Shown: positions 33,658 through 42,369 of the stretch, piece after piece
Layout: every line of letters begins with the position of its first letter
Position numbering within the stretch: the stretch's first letter is position 1
Source of the DNA: Actinomycetota bacterium
GTDB taxonomy: Bacteria; Actinomycetota; Actinomycetes; Nanopelagicales; Nanopelagicaceae
Reading direction: 5' to 3'
Length of the DNA stretch: 45,110 nt
NCBI GenBank assembly: GCA_026392765.1
Contig: JAPLBL010000034.1
Span: forward strand, 1 to 45,110
Notes under the pieces: generated by a model
Databases searched by the model: none
What the model was told of the DNA's origin: nothing
The model's input: only the letters and a program-made list of their open reading frames with translations
Program-made: the position numbers and the translations under genes

Positions 33658-34839
33658 CTATTGCGCTAGCTGAAAGTATGGCGAAGGAATCTTCGCACGG
33701 CTTCTGAAGGTATCTCCTCGCAGTAACTTTGTAGAACCGTTACTACTTGTTCCTTTGATATAGGTAACTGCTCCTGCGCTATTGCGTGAGATTATCTCCA
33801 GAGAAATAACATCAGGAAGTAGGAATGCTGCTGCAACTAATTGTTGTGTTGAACTTGCCTTCCATGAGGCAAATCGAGGATTGAGTTTGGGATCAATGCC
33901 AGCAGGATCTGCCACAGATTGGGTATAGGAGGTTGCCTGTCCCCATGCATCAAGAGTTGTCTGTGTAGCGCCACCAGATGATGATGAGTAGTAAGCCTGG
34001 ATGGGCTTGCCGTTAGCAAGAATGACCAAACTTGTTGAAGAATCAATATTGGTGCGAATTACTGCGGCCTTCCACAGCGCACCTATCTTTGGCTCAGCCT
34101 CTTTTGAATACCCGACAAAGTTTTGATCTGCGATATGTGAATACACGTGGCAATCACACGATGGCTTGAGAACACCAATCTTTGATAAAGCATAGGAGCG
34201 AGATGCAATCACTTGCGCTTCAAGGGCTGCTGTTGGCCATGCAGATGACATCTCACTAATACCCCATAAATATTCATCATGAATGCTCAGAGAGTTAGTT
34301 ACTTCGATTGCACCTTTTACTACCTTCATCTGCATCTGCCCGTAGCGATACTTCACAGCGCTACCCGGTTGAGAAAAAGTGATGACCGAATTGGGCCCAG
34401 TCCAGCGAATAGTGAAGCTCTTTCCAGATACTGGCCCAGTGATTACGCCACTGGCATCGAGCCTGAAGGATGCTTTCTGCCGTGTAGAAAAAGTTGCTAG
34501 AGGTGCGAGGTCTGTTGGACCTACTACTTCACCTGCATAGATTTGAATGAGTGAATCTGGTGTTGCAGAGACAAATGAGACTGAGCGAAGTAGATGGCCA
34601 ATATTGACTCTCACAGTGTGTGTATCAACTGCTGGAGCAATCACAACATCTTTGTAATAGTAATTAAGAATGGTAGTTGCACTTTCACCAGCTAGTGCAT
34701 GAGCTCGTGCACCCATCTGACTCATGCCAACACCATGGCCATAGCCCGCACCAGTAAATGAAAAGATCTGCGGCGTTTCTGCCTGAGCTGTGGGAATGAG
34801 AGAGAAAGTCAGAAGTGAGAAAAGAAGGACTTTATACAT
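33658..34839 (-). CDS. Secreted SpoIID/LytB domain protein
   Basis: A 393-residue exported protein. A clear signal peptide (MYKVLLFSLLTFSLIPTAQA, cleavage after AQA) is followed by the SpoIID motif GYGHGVGMSQMGARAHAL, then beta-rich sequence and a second SpoIID part with YLWGISEMSSAWPTAALEAQ and YYSSSSGGATQ. SpoIID enzymes are lytic transglycosylases acting on peptidoglycan glycan strands; non-sporulating actinobacteria also carry them. ATG 34839 overlaps the end of the ABC ATPase gene by eight bases; ATG 34845 adds two residues. Its location with the Wzt/Wzm exporter suggests a role in wall remodelling during glycan attachment. Confidence 0.88.
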   Translation of the reverse strand: MYKVLLFSLLTFSLIPTAQAETPQIFSFTGAGYGHGVGMSQMGARAHALAGESATTILNYYYKDVVIAPAVDTHTVRVNIGHLLRSVSFVSATPDSLIQIYAGEVVGPTDLAPLATFSTRQKASFRLDASGVITGPVSGKSFTIRWTGPNSVITFSQPGSAVKYRYGQMQMKVVKGAIEVTNSLSIHDEYLWGISEMSSAWPTAALEAQVIASRSYALSKIGVLKPSCDCHVYSHIADQNFVGYSKEAEPKIGALWKAAVIRTNIDSSTSLVILANGKPIQAYYSSSSGGATQTTLDAWGQATSYTQSVADPAGIDPKLNPRFASWKASSTQQLVAAAFLLPDVISLEIISRNSAGAVTYIKGTSSNGSTKLLRGDTFRSRAKIPSPYFQLAQ

Positions 34840-35638
34840 CCTCATCAGATGACGCGCTCTTTCTTGCATCTACGAATTCACGATAGGCGGCAATAACATC
34901 CGATGGATTACCTCGCATCATAAGTTTGCCCTTATTGAGCCAGATCACTTCATTACAAATATCTTCAATAGTTGCCAGCGCATGGCTAACAAGGATGAGT
35001 GCGCGATCTGCTGTACGTAACTCTTTAATCCGATTAAGGCTCTTCTCCTTAAACTTCGCATCTCCCGTGCTGAGCGCCTCATCGATAATCAAAATATCGG
35101 GTTCGACCACAGCTGCCACAGAAAAAGCTAGACGCGCATACATACCTGATGAATAGGTGCGCATTGGCGCATCGATGGATTCTCCAAGTTCAGAGAACTC
35201 TGCAATGGAATCAAAGCTCGCATCAATTTCCTCACGAGACATACCTGCGGCGAGCCCACCTAAATAAACATTATCGCGGCCAGTCATTGAAGGATTAAAG
35301 CCAACACCTAAGGCGAGAAGTGTGCTGACACTGCCAAACACTTCCACGCGGCCTTGTGTGGGTGGAACAATTCCTGAAATCACACGCATAAGTGAGGACT
35401 TACCGGCTCCATTTGAGCCAATAATGCCAAGCACTGTTCCGTAATGAACATCGATTGAAACATCATTGAGTGCGCGAACAATGCGTGTGTGCTTCTTTCC
35501 TCGTCCAAGAGTTTTTAAACGAGCTTTCAGAGTTGGCTTCTTATCAATAGATGTTGTGTAGGTAAGGCCGAGATCTTTCACCGAGACAGCGATGCTGTGG
35601 GGAGAATGTTCGTGGTTATAGTCGGACAGCGAAATCAC
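34832..35638 (-). CDS. Polysaccharide ABC transporter ATP-binding protein (Wzt/TagH-like)
   Basis: A 268-residue ATPase: Walker A GIIGSNGAGKSS, Q-loop region, signature YSSGMYARLAFS, Walker B ILIIDEALSTGD and the H-loop VSHALATI. The insert VFGSVSTLLALGVGFNPSMTGRDN is typical of O-antigen and teichoic-acid exporters. There is no C-terminal carbohydrate-binding domain, unlike long Wzt forms, which places it with the RfbE/Rv3781 group. The GTG at 35638 overlaps the permease gene by 23 bases. With the permease it would export an undecaprenyl-linked glycan across the membrane. Confidence 0.91.
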   Translation of the reverse strand: MISLSDYNHEHSPHSIAVSVKDLGLTYTTSIDKKPTLKARLKTLGRGKKHTRIVRALNDVSIDVHYGTVLGIIGSNGAGKSSLMRVISGIVPPTQGRVEVFGSVSTLLALGVGFNPSMTGRDNVYLGGLAAGMSREEIDASFDSIAEFSELGESIDAPMRTYSSGMYARLAFSVAAVVEPDILIIDEALSTGDAKFKEKSLNRIKELRTADRALILVSHALATIEDICNEVIWLNKGKLMMRGNPSDVIAAYREFVDARKSASSDEDV

Positions 35639-36443
35639 GCTCCCTCGCTAGGAAGAAATAAGTTCCTGTTAAGAAGATAAAGAGAGCCCAAGCGGTTGCA
35701 TGTAAGAGACTATTCATTGAGGGTGCCTCGGCATGCACGACAACTCGTGACCAAGCATCAAGTAAATAAAATATTGGGTTTGCAATCTCAAGAGTTCTAA
35801 TTCGATCAGAAACACTGGATGCCTCATAGAGAATCGGTGATAAATAGAGAAGGCTGCGAGTCAAGTATGGAAGCATGCTTGAAATATCGCGGAAGTAGAC
35901 ATTGATGCATGAAATCAAAATGGCCATACCGAGTGCCATGATGAGCGCGATCAGAAGAATTGGTATTGCCCACAGCATCTGCCATGAATATGGGAGTCCG
36001 ATTACTGCATGGATGATGACGAAAACAAAGAGAGTTGGAATAAATTTAAAGAGGGCAATGACTGTTGCAGAAATTGGCAGCATGATGCGAGGAAATGAAG
36101 TGTTGAGAATCAAACGCTGACCCGAGGTAATTGCCTTCACTCCCCCAGTCAAGCTATTTGCAATGAGATAGAAGAGAAAGAGGCTGGCAGTCAGGTGGCC
36201 AAATCGAATTGCATCGCTACTTCCTCCGATGACATAGATCAAAAGGAAATAGACGCCAGAGAGCAGTAGAGGGTTAAGAACTAACCAGAGCTGACCGAAG
36301 ATAGAACCGTAATTCTGCTCACGAAGTTCAGAGCGAGAAAACTCGGCGATAAAGGTGCGCCGGCTCCAGAGTGAGGGCATGTACTCGCGCATGGGAGGTA
36401 ATCCCGCGCGGAATGGCTCGTAAACAACTACTGGTTTCTCCAC
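35616..36443 (-). CDS. Polysaccharide ABC transporter permease (Wzm-like)
   Basis: A 275-residue ABC-2 type permease with six membrane segments (about 55-75, 82-104, 130-150, 160-185, 195-213, 245-268). The N-terminal YMPSLWSRRTFIAEFSRSEL is typical of TagG/Wzm. It pairs with the overlapping ATPase to export a lipid-linked polysaccharide. The GTG at 36443 is preceded by TAGCCT with seven bases between, within a hairpin-forming repeat. Confidence 0.91.
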   Translation of the reverse strand: MEKPVVVYEPFRAGLPPMREYMPSLWSRRTFIAEFSRSELREQNYGSIFGQLWLVLNPLLLSGVYFLLIYVIGGSSDAIRFGHLTASLFLFYLIANSLTGGVKAITSGQRLILNTSFPRIMLPISATVIALFKFIPTLFVFVIIHAVIGLPYSWQMLWAIPILLIALIMALGMAILISCINVYFRDISSMLPYLTRSLLYLSPILYEASSVSDRIRTLEIANPIFYLLDAWSRVVVHAEAPSMNSLLHATAWALFIFLTGTYFFLARERDFAVRL

Positions 36444-36450
36444 GTGCGAA

Positions 36451-36467
36451 AGGCTACCGCAGTAGCC
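36451..36467 (-). promoter_or_regulatory. Leaderless -10 of permease gene within an inverted repeat
   Basis: On the minus strand TAGCCT (36456-36451) is seven bases before the permease GTG. It overlaps the right arm of a perfect repeat, GGCTAC (36452-36457), CGCA, GTAGCC (36462-36467), sitting in the 30-base gap after the glycosyltransferase stop. The same bases could act as a weak transcript-end hairpin for the upstream gene. Confidence 0.4.
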
Positions 36468-36473
36468 ACCTCG

Positions 36474-37472
36474 TTATTCAGATGAAGGGACGAGAGTCTT
36501 TGGTGATGAGATAAATCCTGCTCCCCATGCGAAGTGCATGGTCGGAATCACTGCCAGGAGTAGGAAATATTCTCGAATGGAGGATGCAATTCTGACCGAT
36601 GCTGCAAGGATAAAGAGAAGATAAATCGCTGCTGGAATAAAGAAAATCGGTAGAAGGAATCCTGCAATCACGGAAAATGAGAAACCAACAAGTGCAAAAG
36701 GTGGAGCAAGGTAGCGATAATTAATTGTCCCGCTGTGTCGACGAGAGACAACACGGCGCCAACGCCCATATTCAAAATATTGTTTCGCAAGTGCTCTCAC
36801 CGTTGATCGCGGTCGATATGTCACATGAAGGCGAGGATCGAAATACACGATGCCTCCTTTTTCACGCAGTCGAAAATTAAGTTCCCAATCTTGTGCACGA
36901 GTAAATCGTTCATCGAATCCACCTATAGCAACGAGTGCTTCTCGTCTAAATGCACCGAGATAGACAGTATCTACAACTCCCGCCTCACCACCTGTGTGAA
37001 AGCGTGATGCGCCTACTCCAAGAGGGCTGCGCATTGCACCTGCAACCGCACGCTCAAACGGTGTGGTGCCTACAGCTGCCATGACTCCACCAACATTGAC
37101 CGCCCCAGTTTTATTCAGAATTTCAACAATAAGTCTGAGATAGTCATTTGGAATTTGCGCATGTCCATCCACACGAACAACTACCGGACTGTGAGATTTA
37201 CTGAGCGCAAGATTCAGGCCTGCTGCTGTGCGACCATTGGGATTATCAACTAAGACAACTCGTGTATCTCGGCGTGAGATGGATTGCGCAATTTCTAGTG
37301 TGCGATCATGAGAAGGTCCAACTGCAAGAATTACTTCAATCTTTCCCTGATAATCCTGAGAAAGAATTGAGTGCACTGCATCTTCGAGATGTGCTTCTTC
37401 ATTTAAAACAGGAAGAATGACGCTGATGGATGGGTGTGGTGAGCCAAATAACTCAGGAGTCTGTGTCGCCAT
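36474..37472 (-). CDS. Family 2 glycosyltransferase (ExoA-like)
   Basis: A 332-residue glycosyltransferase. A GT-A domain occupies about 14-245 with SVILPVLNEEAHLEDAVHSI, the DxD-like VVRVDGHAQIP and the acceptor ED motif AQDWELNFRLRE. Two or three membrane helices follow (about 255-310). It resembles succinoglycan-type ExoA enzymes that add a sugar to a lipid-linked oligosaccharide. Placed just before the exporter genes, it probably extends the glycan those genes export. The start at 37472 has a GGAGGGG ribosome site. Donor sugar unknown. Confidence 0.9.
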   Translation of the reverse strand: MATQTPELFGSPHPSISVILPVLNEEAHLEDAVHSILSQDYQGKIEVILAVGPSHDRTLEIAQSISRRDTRVVLVDNPNGRTAAGLNLALSKSHSPVVVRVDGHAQIPNDYLRLIVEILNKTGAVNVGGVMAAVGTTPFERAVAGAMRSPLGVGASRFHTGGEAGVVDTVYLGAFRREALVAIGGFDERFTRAQDWELNFRLREKGGIVYFDPRLHVTYRPRSTVRALAKQYFEYGRWRRVVSRRHSGTINYRYLAPPFALVGFSFSVIAGFLLPIFFIPAAIYLLFILAASVRIASSIREYFLLLAVIPTMHFAWGAGFISSPKTLVPSSE

Positions 37473-37496
37473 AACCCCTCCACGCTATCGTCCAAG

Positions 37497-37502
37497 TACC
37501 CT
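37497..37502 (+). promoter_or_regulatory. Leaderless -10 element of LCP gene
   Basis: TACCCT, six bases before the GTG at 37509, in a 36-base divergent gap. Confidence 0.5.
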
Positions 37503-37508
37503 ACGGAT

Positions 37509-38609
37509 GTGAAATCATCTCGTGCAATTCGAATTATTACATCACTCTCTGTGGGTGTTGTCCTGATTGCATCCCTTTCATGGCTCGGATTGGGTCAGGT
37601 AAGTGGGCAAATTTCACGCATTGATGTCTTCGGTTCACTCAAAGATCGTCCGGAGAAAACCTCGCGCGCCCTCAATTACCTCGTCGTTGGTTCTGACTCC
37701 CGTGAAGGACTTACTAAAGCGCAGATTAAAGCGCTGCGTGTAGGAAGTACGGCGGTAGCAGCAGGTGGGCGTTCTGACACAATGTTGCTTGTTCATATTT
37801 CAAAAGCGCGTGATGCTGCATATATCGTCTCAATTCCACGTGACACATTGGTAACAATCCCTGCTCACCGAAGCCAAGATGGGACAAGAGATATCCCAGC
37901 TCGTCCTGGAAAAATCAATGCAGCCTTTGCATTTGGTGGAGCACCACTTTTGATTCAAACTATTGAAGATAAAACGAACCTCAAGATTGATCACTATGTT
38001 GAAGTCAGCTTTGCTGGCTTTACGGGAGTTGTCGATGCACTGGGTGGCATTGAAGTCTGTTCTAAAGTTGCCATCAACGACCCAAAGAGCCACCTTGTGA
38101 TGGCTGCGGGCACGCATGTACTCGATGGCCTTGAAGCTCTCAAATATGTTCGAACACGTGATTTCGATGGTCGCGGAGATATTGGTCGCATGGAACGTCA
38201 ACAACAATTTGTGGGCGCAGTGCTTCGCAAGGCAACAAGTAGCGGAGTGCTACTCAACCCAATCAAACTCACCAGGTTCTATAACGCAACCATTTCAACA
38301 GTGAAGATGGATTCATCCGTGAATAAGAATGACCTGCTTACACTTGCAAAGCAGATGCGTAATCTCTCATCAAGCAGTGTCCGCACATTGACTGTGCCGC
38401 TTTCAGATCCCAACGGAAGCTATCCAGGAGTTGGATCTGTAGTGATTTGGGATGAAGAGCTTTCAACTGATTTATGGACTCGTATCCGTGGCGATGAAGT
38501 GCTCGTTGAGACGATCAAGCCAACAGCTAAAGCAACCACAAAAGCTGTGATCATCGACAAATTTAAGAGTAAAACAGCGGCTGATAATCCATGTGCACCC
38601 GCGAAATAG
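37509..38609 (+). CDS. LytR-CpsA-Psr (LCP) family glycopolymer transferase
   Basis: A 366-residue membrane-anchored phosphotransferase that moves finished glycopolymers from undecaprenyl phosphate onto peptidoglycan. It has an N-terminal membrane helix (about 8-30). The LCP domain shows LNYLVVGSDSRE, GRSDTMLLVHIS, the arginine-bearing SIPRDTLVTIP and the active-site pocket segment GRGDIGRMERQQQFV. The GTG at 37509 fits a leaderless -10. It faces the glycosyltransferase-exporter operon and is followed by UDP-glucose dehydrogenase, so it likely attaches the polymer that system exports. Confidence 0.93.
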   Translation: MKSSRAIRIITSLSVGVVLIASLSWLGLGQVSGQISRIDVFGSLKDRPEKTSRALNYLVVGSDSREGLTKAQIKALRVGSTAVAAGGRSDTMLLVHISKARDAAYIVSIPRDTLVTIPAHRSQDGTRDIPARPGKINAAFAFGGAPLLIQTIEDKTNLKIDHYVEVSFAGFTGVVDALGGIEVCSKVAINDPKSHLVMAAGTHVLDGLEALKYVRTRDFDGRGDIGRMERQQQFVGAVLRKATSSGVLLNPIKLTRFYNATISTVKMDSSVNKNDLLTLAKQMRNLSSSSVRTLTVPLSDPNGSYPGVGSVVIWDEELSTDLWTRIRGDEVLVETIKPTAKATTKAVIIDKFKSKTAADNPCAPAK

Positions 38610-38642
38610 CCTCAAATTTTCAGAATTCAAATAGCTCTGCAA

Positions 38643-38648
38643 TAGACT
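38643..38648 (+). promoter_or_regulatory. Leaderless -10 element of UDP-glucose dehydrogenase gene
   Basis: TAGACT, seven bases before ATG 38656, with no ribosome site in the 46-base gap after the LCP gene. Confidence 0.5.
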
Positions 38649-38655
38649 GCCACTT

Positions 38656-39966
38656 ATGACTCTGAAGCTTTCAGTAATTGGTTGCGGCTACCTCGGTGCA
38701 ACACATGCGGCATGTATGTCCTCTCTCGGTTTCGAAGTAATTGGTATCGATACCGATCAAAGCAAGGTTGATCTCCTCTCTAACGGCGAGCTCCCTTTCT
38801 ATGAGCCAGGGCTAGACACACTTCTTGCTGCAGAGATGAAGACCGGTCGACTCTCATTCACAACTGATTTCTCAGCTGTTGCTGATGCTGATGTTCACTT
38901 CATCTGCGTGGGCACACCGCAGAGTAAGGATGGGCTTGCTGCAGATCTGACCTATGTAAAGTCTTCTGTCGCAGCGATTGCACCTTTTCTTAAAGAAGGT
39001 TCACTCGTTGTCGGAAAATCTACTGTTCCAGTTGGAACGGCGCAATTGCTGCGCGATCAGCTTTCTACGACTGCTCCTCAAGCAGATCTTGCATGGAACC
39101 CTGAGTTCCTTCGTGAAGGTTTTGCTGTTGAAGATACATTGACTCCAAATCGTTTGGTTGTTGGCGTTGCCAATGATCGCGCTGAAGAGATTCTTAAAGA
39201 GGTTTATAAGCCAATCATTGATCTTGGCACTCCATGGATTCGTGCAGATCTACCAACAGCTGAACTCGTCAAGGTCGCTGCAAACTCATTTCTTGCCACA
39301 AAGATTTCATTTATCAATGCCATGGCTGAAGTGTGTGAAGCAGCAGGAGGAGATGTCACTGTCCTTGCTAAGGCAATTGGCTATGACCCACGTATTGGAA
39401 GCCGCTTCTTGCAGGCAGGTATTGGTTTTGGCGGAGGCTGCCTACCTAAAGATATCCGTGCATTTATGGCGCGTGCTCAAGAACTGGGTGCAGATCAAGC
39501 TCTCGAATTCCTACGTGAAATTGATGCAATCAACATTCGTGCACGCCAACGTGTTATCGATGTTGTGCGCGCAGATTTATCTCATGACCTTACTCAATAC
39601 AAGATTGCAGTTCTCGGTGCAACATTTAAGCCCGACAGTGACGATGTGCGTGACTCTCCGGCACTTGATATCGCTGCACAACTTCAAGAAGCAGGTGCAC
39701 AAGTTGTTGTTCATGATCCTAAGGGCATCGAACCTGCACGCAAGCGCTTTCCTAATCTTGATTACCAGGAGAAGGTCGTTGATGCAGTTAAAGGTGCAGA
39801 TGCAATCTTGCACCTCACTGAATGGAAGGAATATCGCGAGCTCGATCCTTCAGTCATTGGTCAATTAGTAAAGTCAAAATTCCTGATTGACGGTCGCAAT
39901 ATGTTAGATCGCAATAAATGGCGCGCAGCTGGCTGGCGCGTACATGCACTGGGAAGAACTGACTAG
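38656..39966 (+). CDS. ugd: UDP-glucose 6-dehydrogenase
   Basis: A 436-residue NAD-dependent enzyme that oxidises UDP-glucose twice to UDP-glucuronate. The NAD-binding motif is [20 protein letters not shown] at the N-terminus; others are [21 protein letters not shown], the lysine in [20 protein letters not shown], and the catalytic cysteine in [14 protein letters not shown]. The C-terminal NAD(H)-binding half has [21 protein letters not shown]-mannose or GDP-mannose dehydrogenase is a less likely reading. It probably feeds uronic acid into the exported polymer. Its TAG stop overlaps the convergent purE stop in CTAG, and its likely terminator lies inside purE. Confidence 0.92.
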   Translation: MTLKLSVIGCGYLGATHAACMSSLGFEVIGIDTDQSKVDLLSNGELPFYEPGLDTLLAAEMKTGRLSFTTDFSAVADADVHFICVGTPQSKDGLAADLTYVKSSVAAIAPFLKEGSLVVGKSTVPVGTAQLLRDQLSTTAPQADLAWNPEFLREGFAVEDTLTPNRLVVGVANDRAEEILKEVYKPIIDLGTPWIRADLPTAELVKVAANSFLATKISFINAMAEVCEAAGGDVTVLAKAIGYDPRIGSRFLQAGIGFGGGCLPKDIRAFMARAQELGADQALEFLREIDAINIRARQRVIDVVRADLSHDLTQYKIAVLGATFKPDSDDVRDSPALDIAAQLQEAGAQVVVHDPKGIEPARKRFPNLDYQEKVVDAVKGADAILHLTEWKEYRELDPSVIGQLVKSKFLIDGRNMLDRNKWRAAGWRVHALGRTD

Positions 39967-40478
39967 AAACCAGTTTTAGTATTGCGACGGGCGCTCAATT
40001 GGGCGCCTTTTGCTTTTGCCTCATCTGTCAGCTCAGACAGTTGAGCTTCAACCTTCTTTGATACAGAAGCATCTGATGATCCAATGATTCGTGCCGCAAG
40101 AATTCCAGCATTTTTCGCATTATCAATTCCCACAGTTGCTACTGGGATTCCACCAGGCATTTGAACGATGGAGAGAAGTGAATCCATTCCGTCCAAGTTC
40201 TTAAGAGATACGGGAACTCCGATAACAGGAAGTGTTGTGAGTGCTGCAACCATCCCCGGAAGATGCGCTGCTCCCCCTGCGCCAGCAATGATTACTTTGT
40301 AACCCTTTGATGCAGCGCTCTTTGCAAACTCAACCATTTCTTCTGGCATGCGATGAGCAGAGACAACATCAGCGCTATAGCTAATGCCAAATGAATCAAG
40401 TGCCTTTGCAGCTTCCTCCATGACTGGCCAATCAGAGTCAGAGCCCATGATGATTGCGACATCTTTACGATCACTCAT
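39963..40478 (-). CDS. purE: N5-carboxyaminoimidazole ribonucleotide mutase
   Basis: A 171-residue class I PurE that rearranges N5-CAIR to CAIR in purine synthesis. Motifs are [43 protein letters not shown] and [12 protein letters not shown]. It overlaps the purK end by eight bases and has GGAG six bases before the ATG. The last 20 or so codons ([11 protein letters not shown]) contain, on the other strand, the hairpin that ends ugd transcription. Confidence 0.95.
   Translation of the reverse strand: MSDRKDVAIIMGSDSDWPVMEEAAKALDSFGISYSADVVSAHRMPEEMVEFAKSAASKGYKVIIAGAGGAAHLPGMVAALTTLPVIGVPVSLKNLDGMDSLLSIVQMPGGIPVATVGIDNAKNAGILAARIIGSSDASVSKKVEAQLSELTDEAKAKGAQLSARRNTKTGF
39989..40017 (+). terminator. 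Intrinsic terminator of ugd, inside purE coding sequence
   Basis: A stem of eight pairs (39989-39996 with 40001-40008; core GGCGC/GCGCC plus C-G, with two G-U pairs) and an AATT loop is followed by TTTTGCTTTT on the plus strand. It lies 23 bases after the ugd stop and within the 3' end of convergent purE. Confidence 0.7.
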
Positions 40479-41583
40479 CGATTACTCCGCTCATGTAGTC
40501 ACGTGCATGCTGCACATCAGTGGTTAATTGTAGGAGGTCTGAACCAACTGCGGTGACATGGCCAATCTTGCGCCCAGCGCGAACTTCCTTCTTGTAGTGA
40601 TGAAATTTGAGGTCTGGATTGCGCGCCATGAGATGCAGGTATGGGCGATACATATCCGTCTTATCGCCACCCAGGATATTTCCCATGACTGCAAAGTCGG
40701 CGGTCATCGAAGGATCGCCAAGCGGGAGATCAAGAATTGCTCGCAAGTGTTGTTCGAACTGACTTGTCACAGAGCCATCAATAGTCCAATGGCCAGAGTT
40801 ATGTGGGCGCATTGCCAGCTCATTGATGTAAAGATGTTCACCTTTCACAAACATCTCCACAGCCATAACGCCAATAACTCCAACTTCTTGTGCAATATCG
40901 AGAGCAATCTTCTGCGCCTTTTCAGCTAGCTCGGCAGAAATACTCTGGGCAGGAGAGATTGTCATCGTGCAGATTCCATCCTCTTGAACAGTCTCTGTTG
41001 GCGTCCATGATGTTGCTTGTCCATGAGGTGAACGTGCGACCATCACAGAAATCTCGGTATCAAATGAGATGAGTTCTTCAATCAGTAATTGTGGCGTTGT
41101 CTTAAGCACCTCGCCCAACTCGTCTTGGGAGTTAATCTTCCAGACTCCGCGTCCGTCATATCCACCTGAAATTGCCTTTGCAATAAGTGGATAGCGATCA
41201 ATATCTGCAGTTGATGTAACAACTTTCCAGGTTGGAGATGGGAATGAACTGAGCTTCTCGCGCATCTGCGCCTTATCTTGCGAATAGATAAATGCCGACG
41301 AAGGCGGATAAACCTTTACACCCGTTGCTTCAAGACCTTTGATGACCGATAGCGGCACAAGCTCGTGTTCGAATGTAATGACATCGCATGAGACTGCAAA
41401 TTTCTTGAGAGCTTCCAAGTCTGTGTAATCACCAACAACGTGATGAGTGATCTGGGCACCAGAATCTTCGGCGCTTTGTGCAAAGAGAAGAAGATCAATT
41501 CCGAGTGCTGTTGCTGGGGCAACCATCATCCGTGCCAATTGTCCTGCGCCTATAACGCCAACACGGGGGAATCTTTCGTTCAC
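40471..41583 (-). CDS. purK: N5-carboxyaminoimidazole ribonucleotide synthase
   Basis: A 370-residue ATP-grasp enzyme making N5-CAIR from AIR, bicarbonate and ATP, the substrate for PurE. Visible are the N-terminal [15 protein letters not shown]-grasp elements ([38 protein letters not shown]) and the metal-site region [17 protein letters not shown]. The start is GTG 41583, five bases after the birA stop; TACGAT seven bases upstream suggests an additional leaderless start. The birA - purK - purE order is conserved in actinobacteria. Confidence 0.95.
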   Translation of the reverse strand: MNERFPRVGVIGAGQLARMMVAPATALGIDLLLFAQSAEDSGAQITHHVVGDYTDLEALKKFAVSCDVITFEHELVPLSVIKGLEATGVKVYPPSSAFIYSQDKAQMREKLSSFPSPTWKVVTSTADIDRYPLIAKAISGGYDGRGVWKINSQDELGEVLKTTPQLLIEELISFDTEISVMVARSPHGQATSWTPTETVQEDGICTMTISPAQSISAELAEKAQKIALDIAQEVGVIGVMAVEMFVKGEHLYINELAMRPHNSGHWTIDGSVTSQFEQHLRAILDLPLGDPSMTADFAVMGNILGGDKTDMYRPYLHLMARNPDLKFHHYKKEVRAGRKIGHVTAVGSDLLQLTTDVQHARDYMSGVIDE

Positions 41584-41588
41584 GGACG

Positions 41589-42356
41589 CTATCGTAGATG
41601 AACGATGTCCCCCACTGTTACTCGAGAACCATCTTCCAGAATGAGTTCGCCAGTAAGCGTGACATCAACGGCCTTGCCCGTCTTATAGCTTCCATCAGGA
41701 TGTTCAATTCGAACTTGCTGACCCATCGTTGATGAGCGTTCACAGTAGAGATGGCGCAAATCTTCACCGCCTTGCCACCTTTCAAAGAGTTCTTCAAAGG
41801 TGGTTAGAAATGAGGCAAGTATCAGATTGCGATCAAGAATTGGAAATTGATGGAGTGCAAGTGATGTGGCATGCGCAACAGGAAGTTCTTCCTGTGTCAT
41901 TCCAACATTAACTCCAACTCCAATTATGACTCCATCTCCACTTACTTGGGCAATGATCCCACCAACTTTGCCATCACTGATCACAATGTCATTCGGCCAT
42001 TTAAGAGTCGGAGTAAATCCTGGATTAAGTTTTGTGAGTGCGAAGATTGCACTCAGTCCTGTGAGTAATGTGAGAAATGACCAATCAGATTTATCACGTT
42101 GTGGTTTTACATAGAGAGAGAACATGAGAGCAGATGAAGTAGGTGCATCGAATTTTCTTTCGAGTCGACCACGTCCTGCACTTTGATATTCCGTTGCAAT
42201 CACTTCGCCATGCTGCGCTTTTTCTATAGCGACCAATTGAGCAAGATCGTCTTGTGTGGAACCCGTGACTTCAACCACGCTTACTCGCCAGTACCGCGAG
42301 ATATTTTCTGAGATCACCGAACTATCAAGCGGTGGTCTTGGCGCAACTGTGCTCAT
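41589..42356 (-). CDS. birA: Biotin-[acetyl-CoA-carboxylase] ligase BirA
   Basis: A 255-residue biotin protein ligase without an N-terminal DNA-binding domain, so it modifies carboxylases but is not a BirA-type repressor. The biotinyl-AMP loop is GRGRLERKF; others are SLYVKPQ, LKWPNDIVISDGKVGGIIAQ and GVGVNVGMTQ, and a C-terminal SH3-like domain ends the protein. ATG 42356 (MSTVAPRPPLD) is supported by a leaderless -10 seven bases upstream; the frame is open further to 42479 across the carboxyltransferase gene. It is divergent from that carboxyltransferase, whose partner biotin-carrying subunit is its substrate. Confidence 0.93.
   Translation of the reverse strand: MSTVAPRPPLDSSVISENISRYWRVSVVEVTGSTQDDLAQLVAIEKAQHGEVIATEYQSAGRGRLERKFDAPTSSALMFSLYVKPQRDKSDWSFLTLLTGLSAIFALTKLNPGFTPTLKWPNDIVISDGKVGGIIAQVSGDGVIIGVGVNVGMTQEELPVAHATSLALHQFPILDRNLILASFLTTFEELFERWQGGEDLRHLYCERSSTMGQQVRIEHPDGSYKTGKAVDVTLTGELILEDGSRVTVGDIVHLR
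41591..41596 (-). promoter_or_regulatory. Leaderless -10 element of purK inside birA
   Basis: TACGAT on the minus strand, seven bases before the purK GTG at 41583. It includes the last sense codons of birA. Confidence 0.4.
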
Positions 42357-42362
42357 GACTAG

Positions 42363-42369
42363 TACCTTA
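42363..42369. promoter_or_regulatory. Shared bidirectional -10 for birA and the acyl-CoA carboxyltransferase
   Basis: The seven bases TACCTTA read as TACCTT on the plus strand (six bases before ATG 42375) and as TAAGGT on the minus strand (seven bases before ATG 42356). Both start codons are correctly spaced for leaderless transcripts from a single near-symmetric element. Confidence 0.55.

Noticed and set aside
39158-39868. Open frame of 236 codons on the plus strand within ugd
   Set aside because: It is a +2 shadow of the strongly conserved UDP-glucose dehydrogenase; the protein is low-quality with no family motifs.
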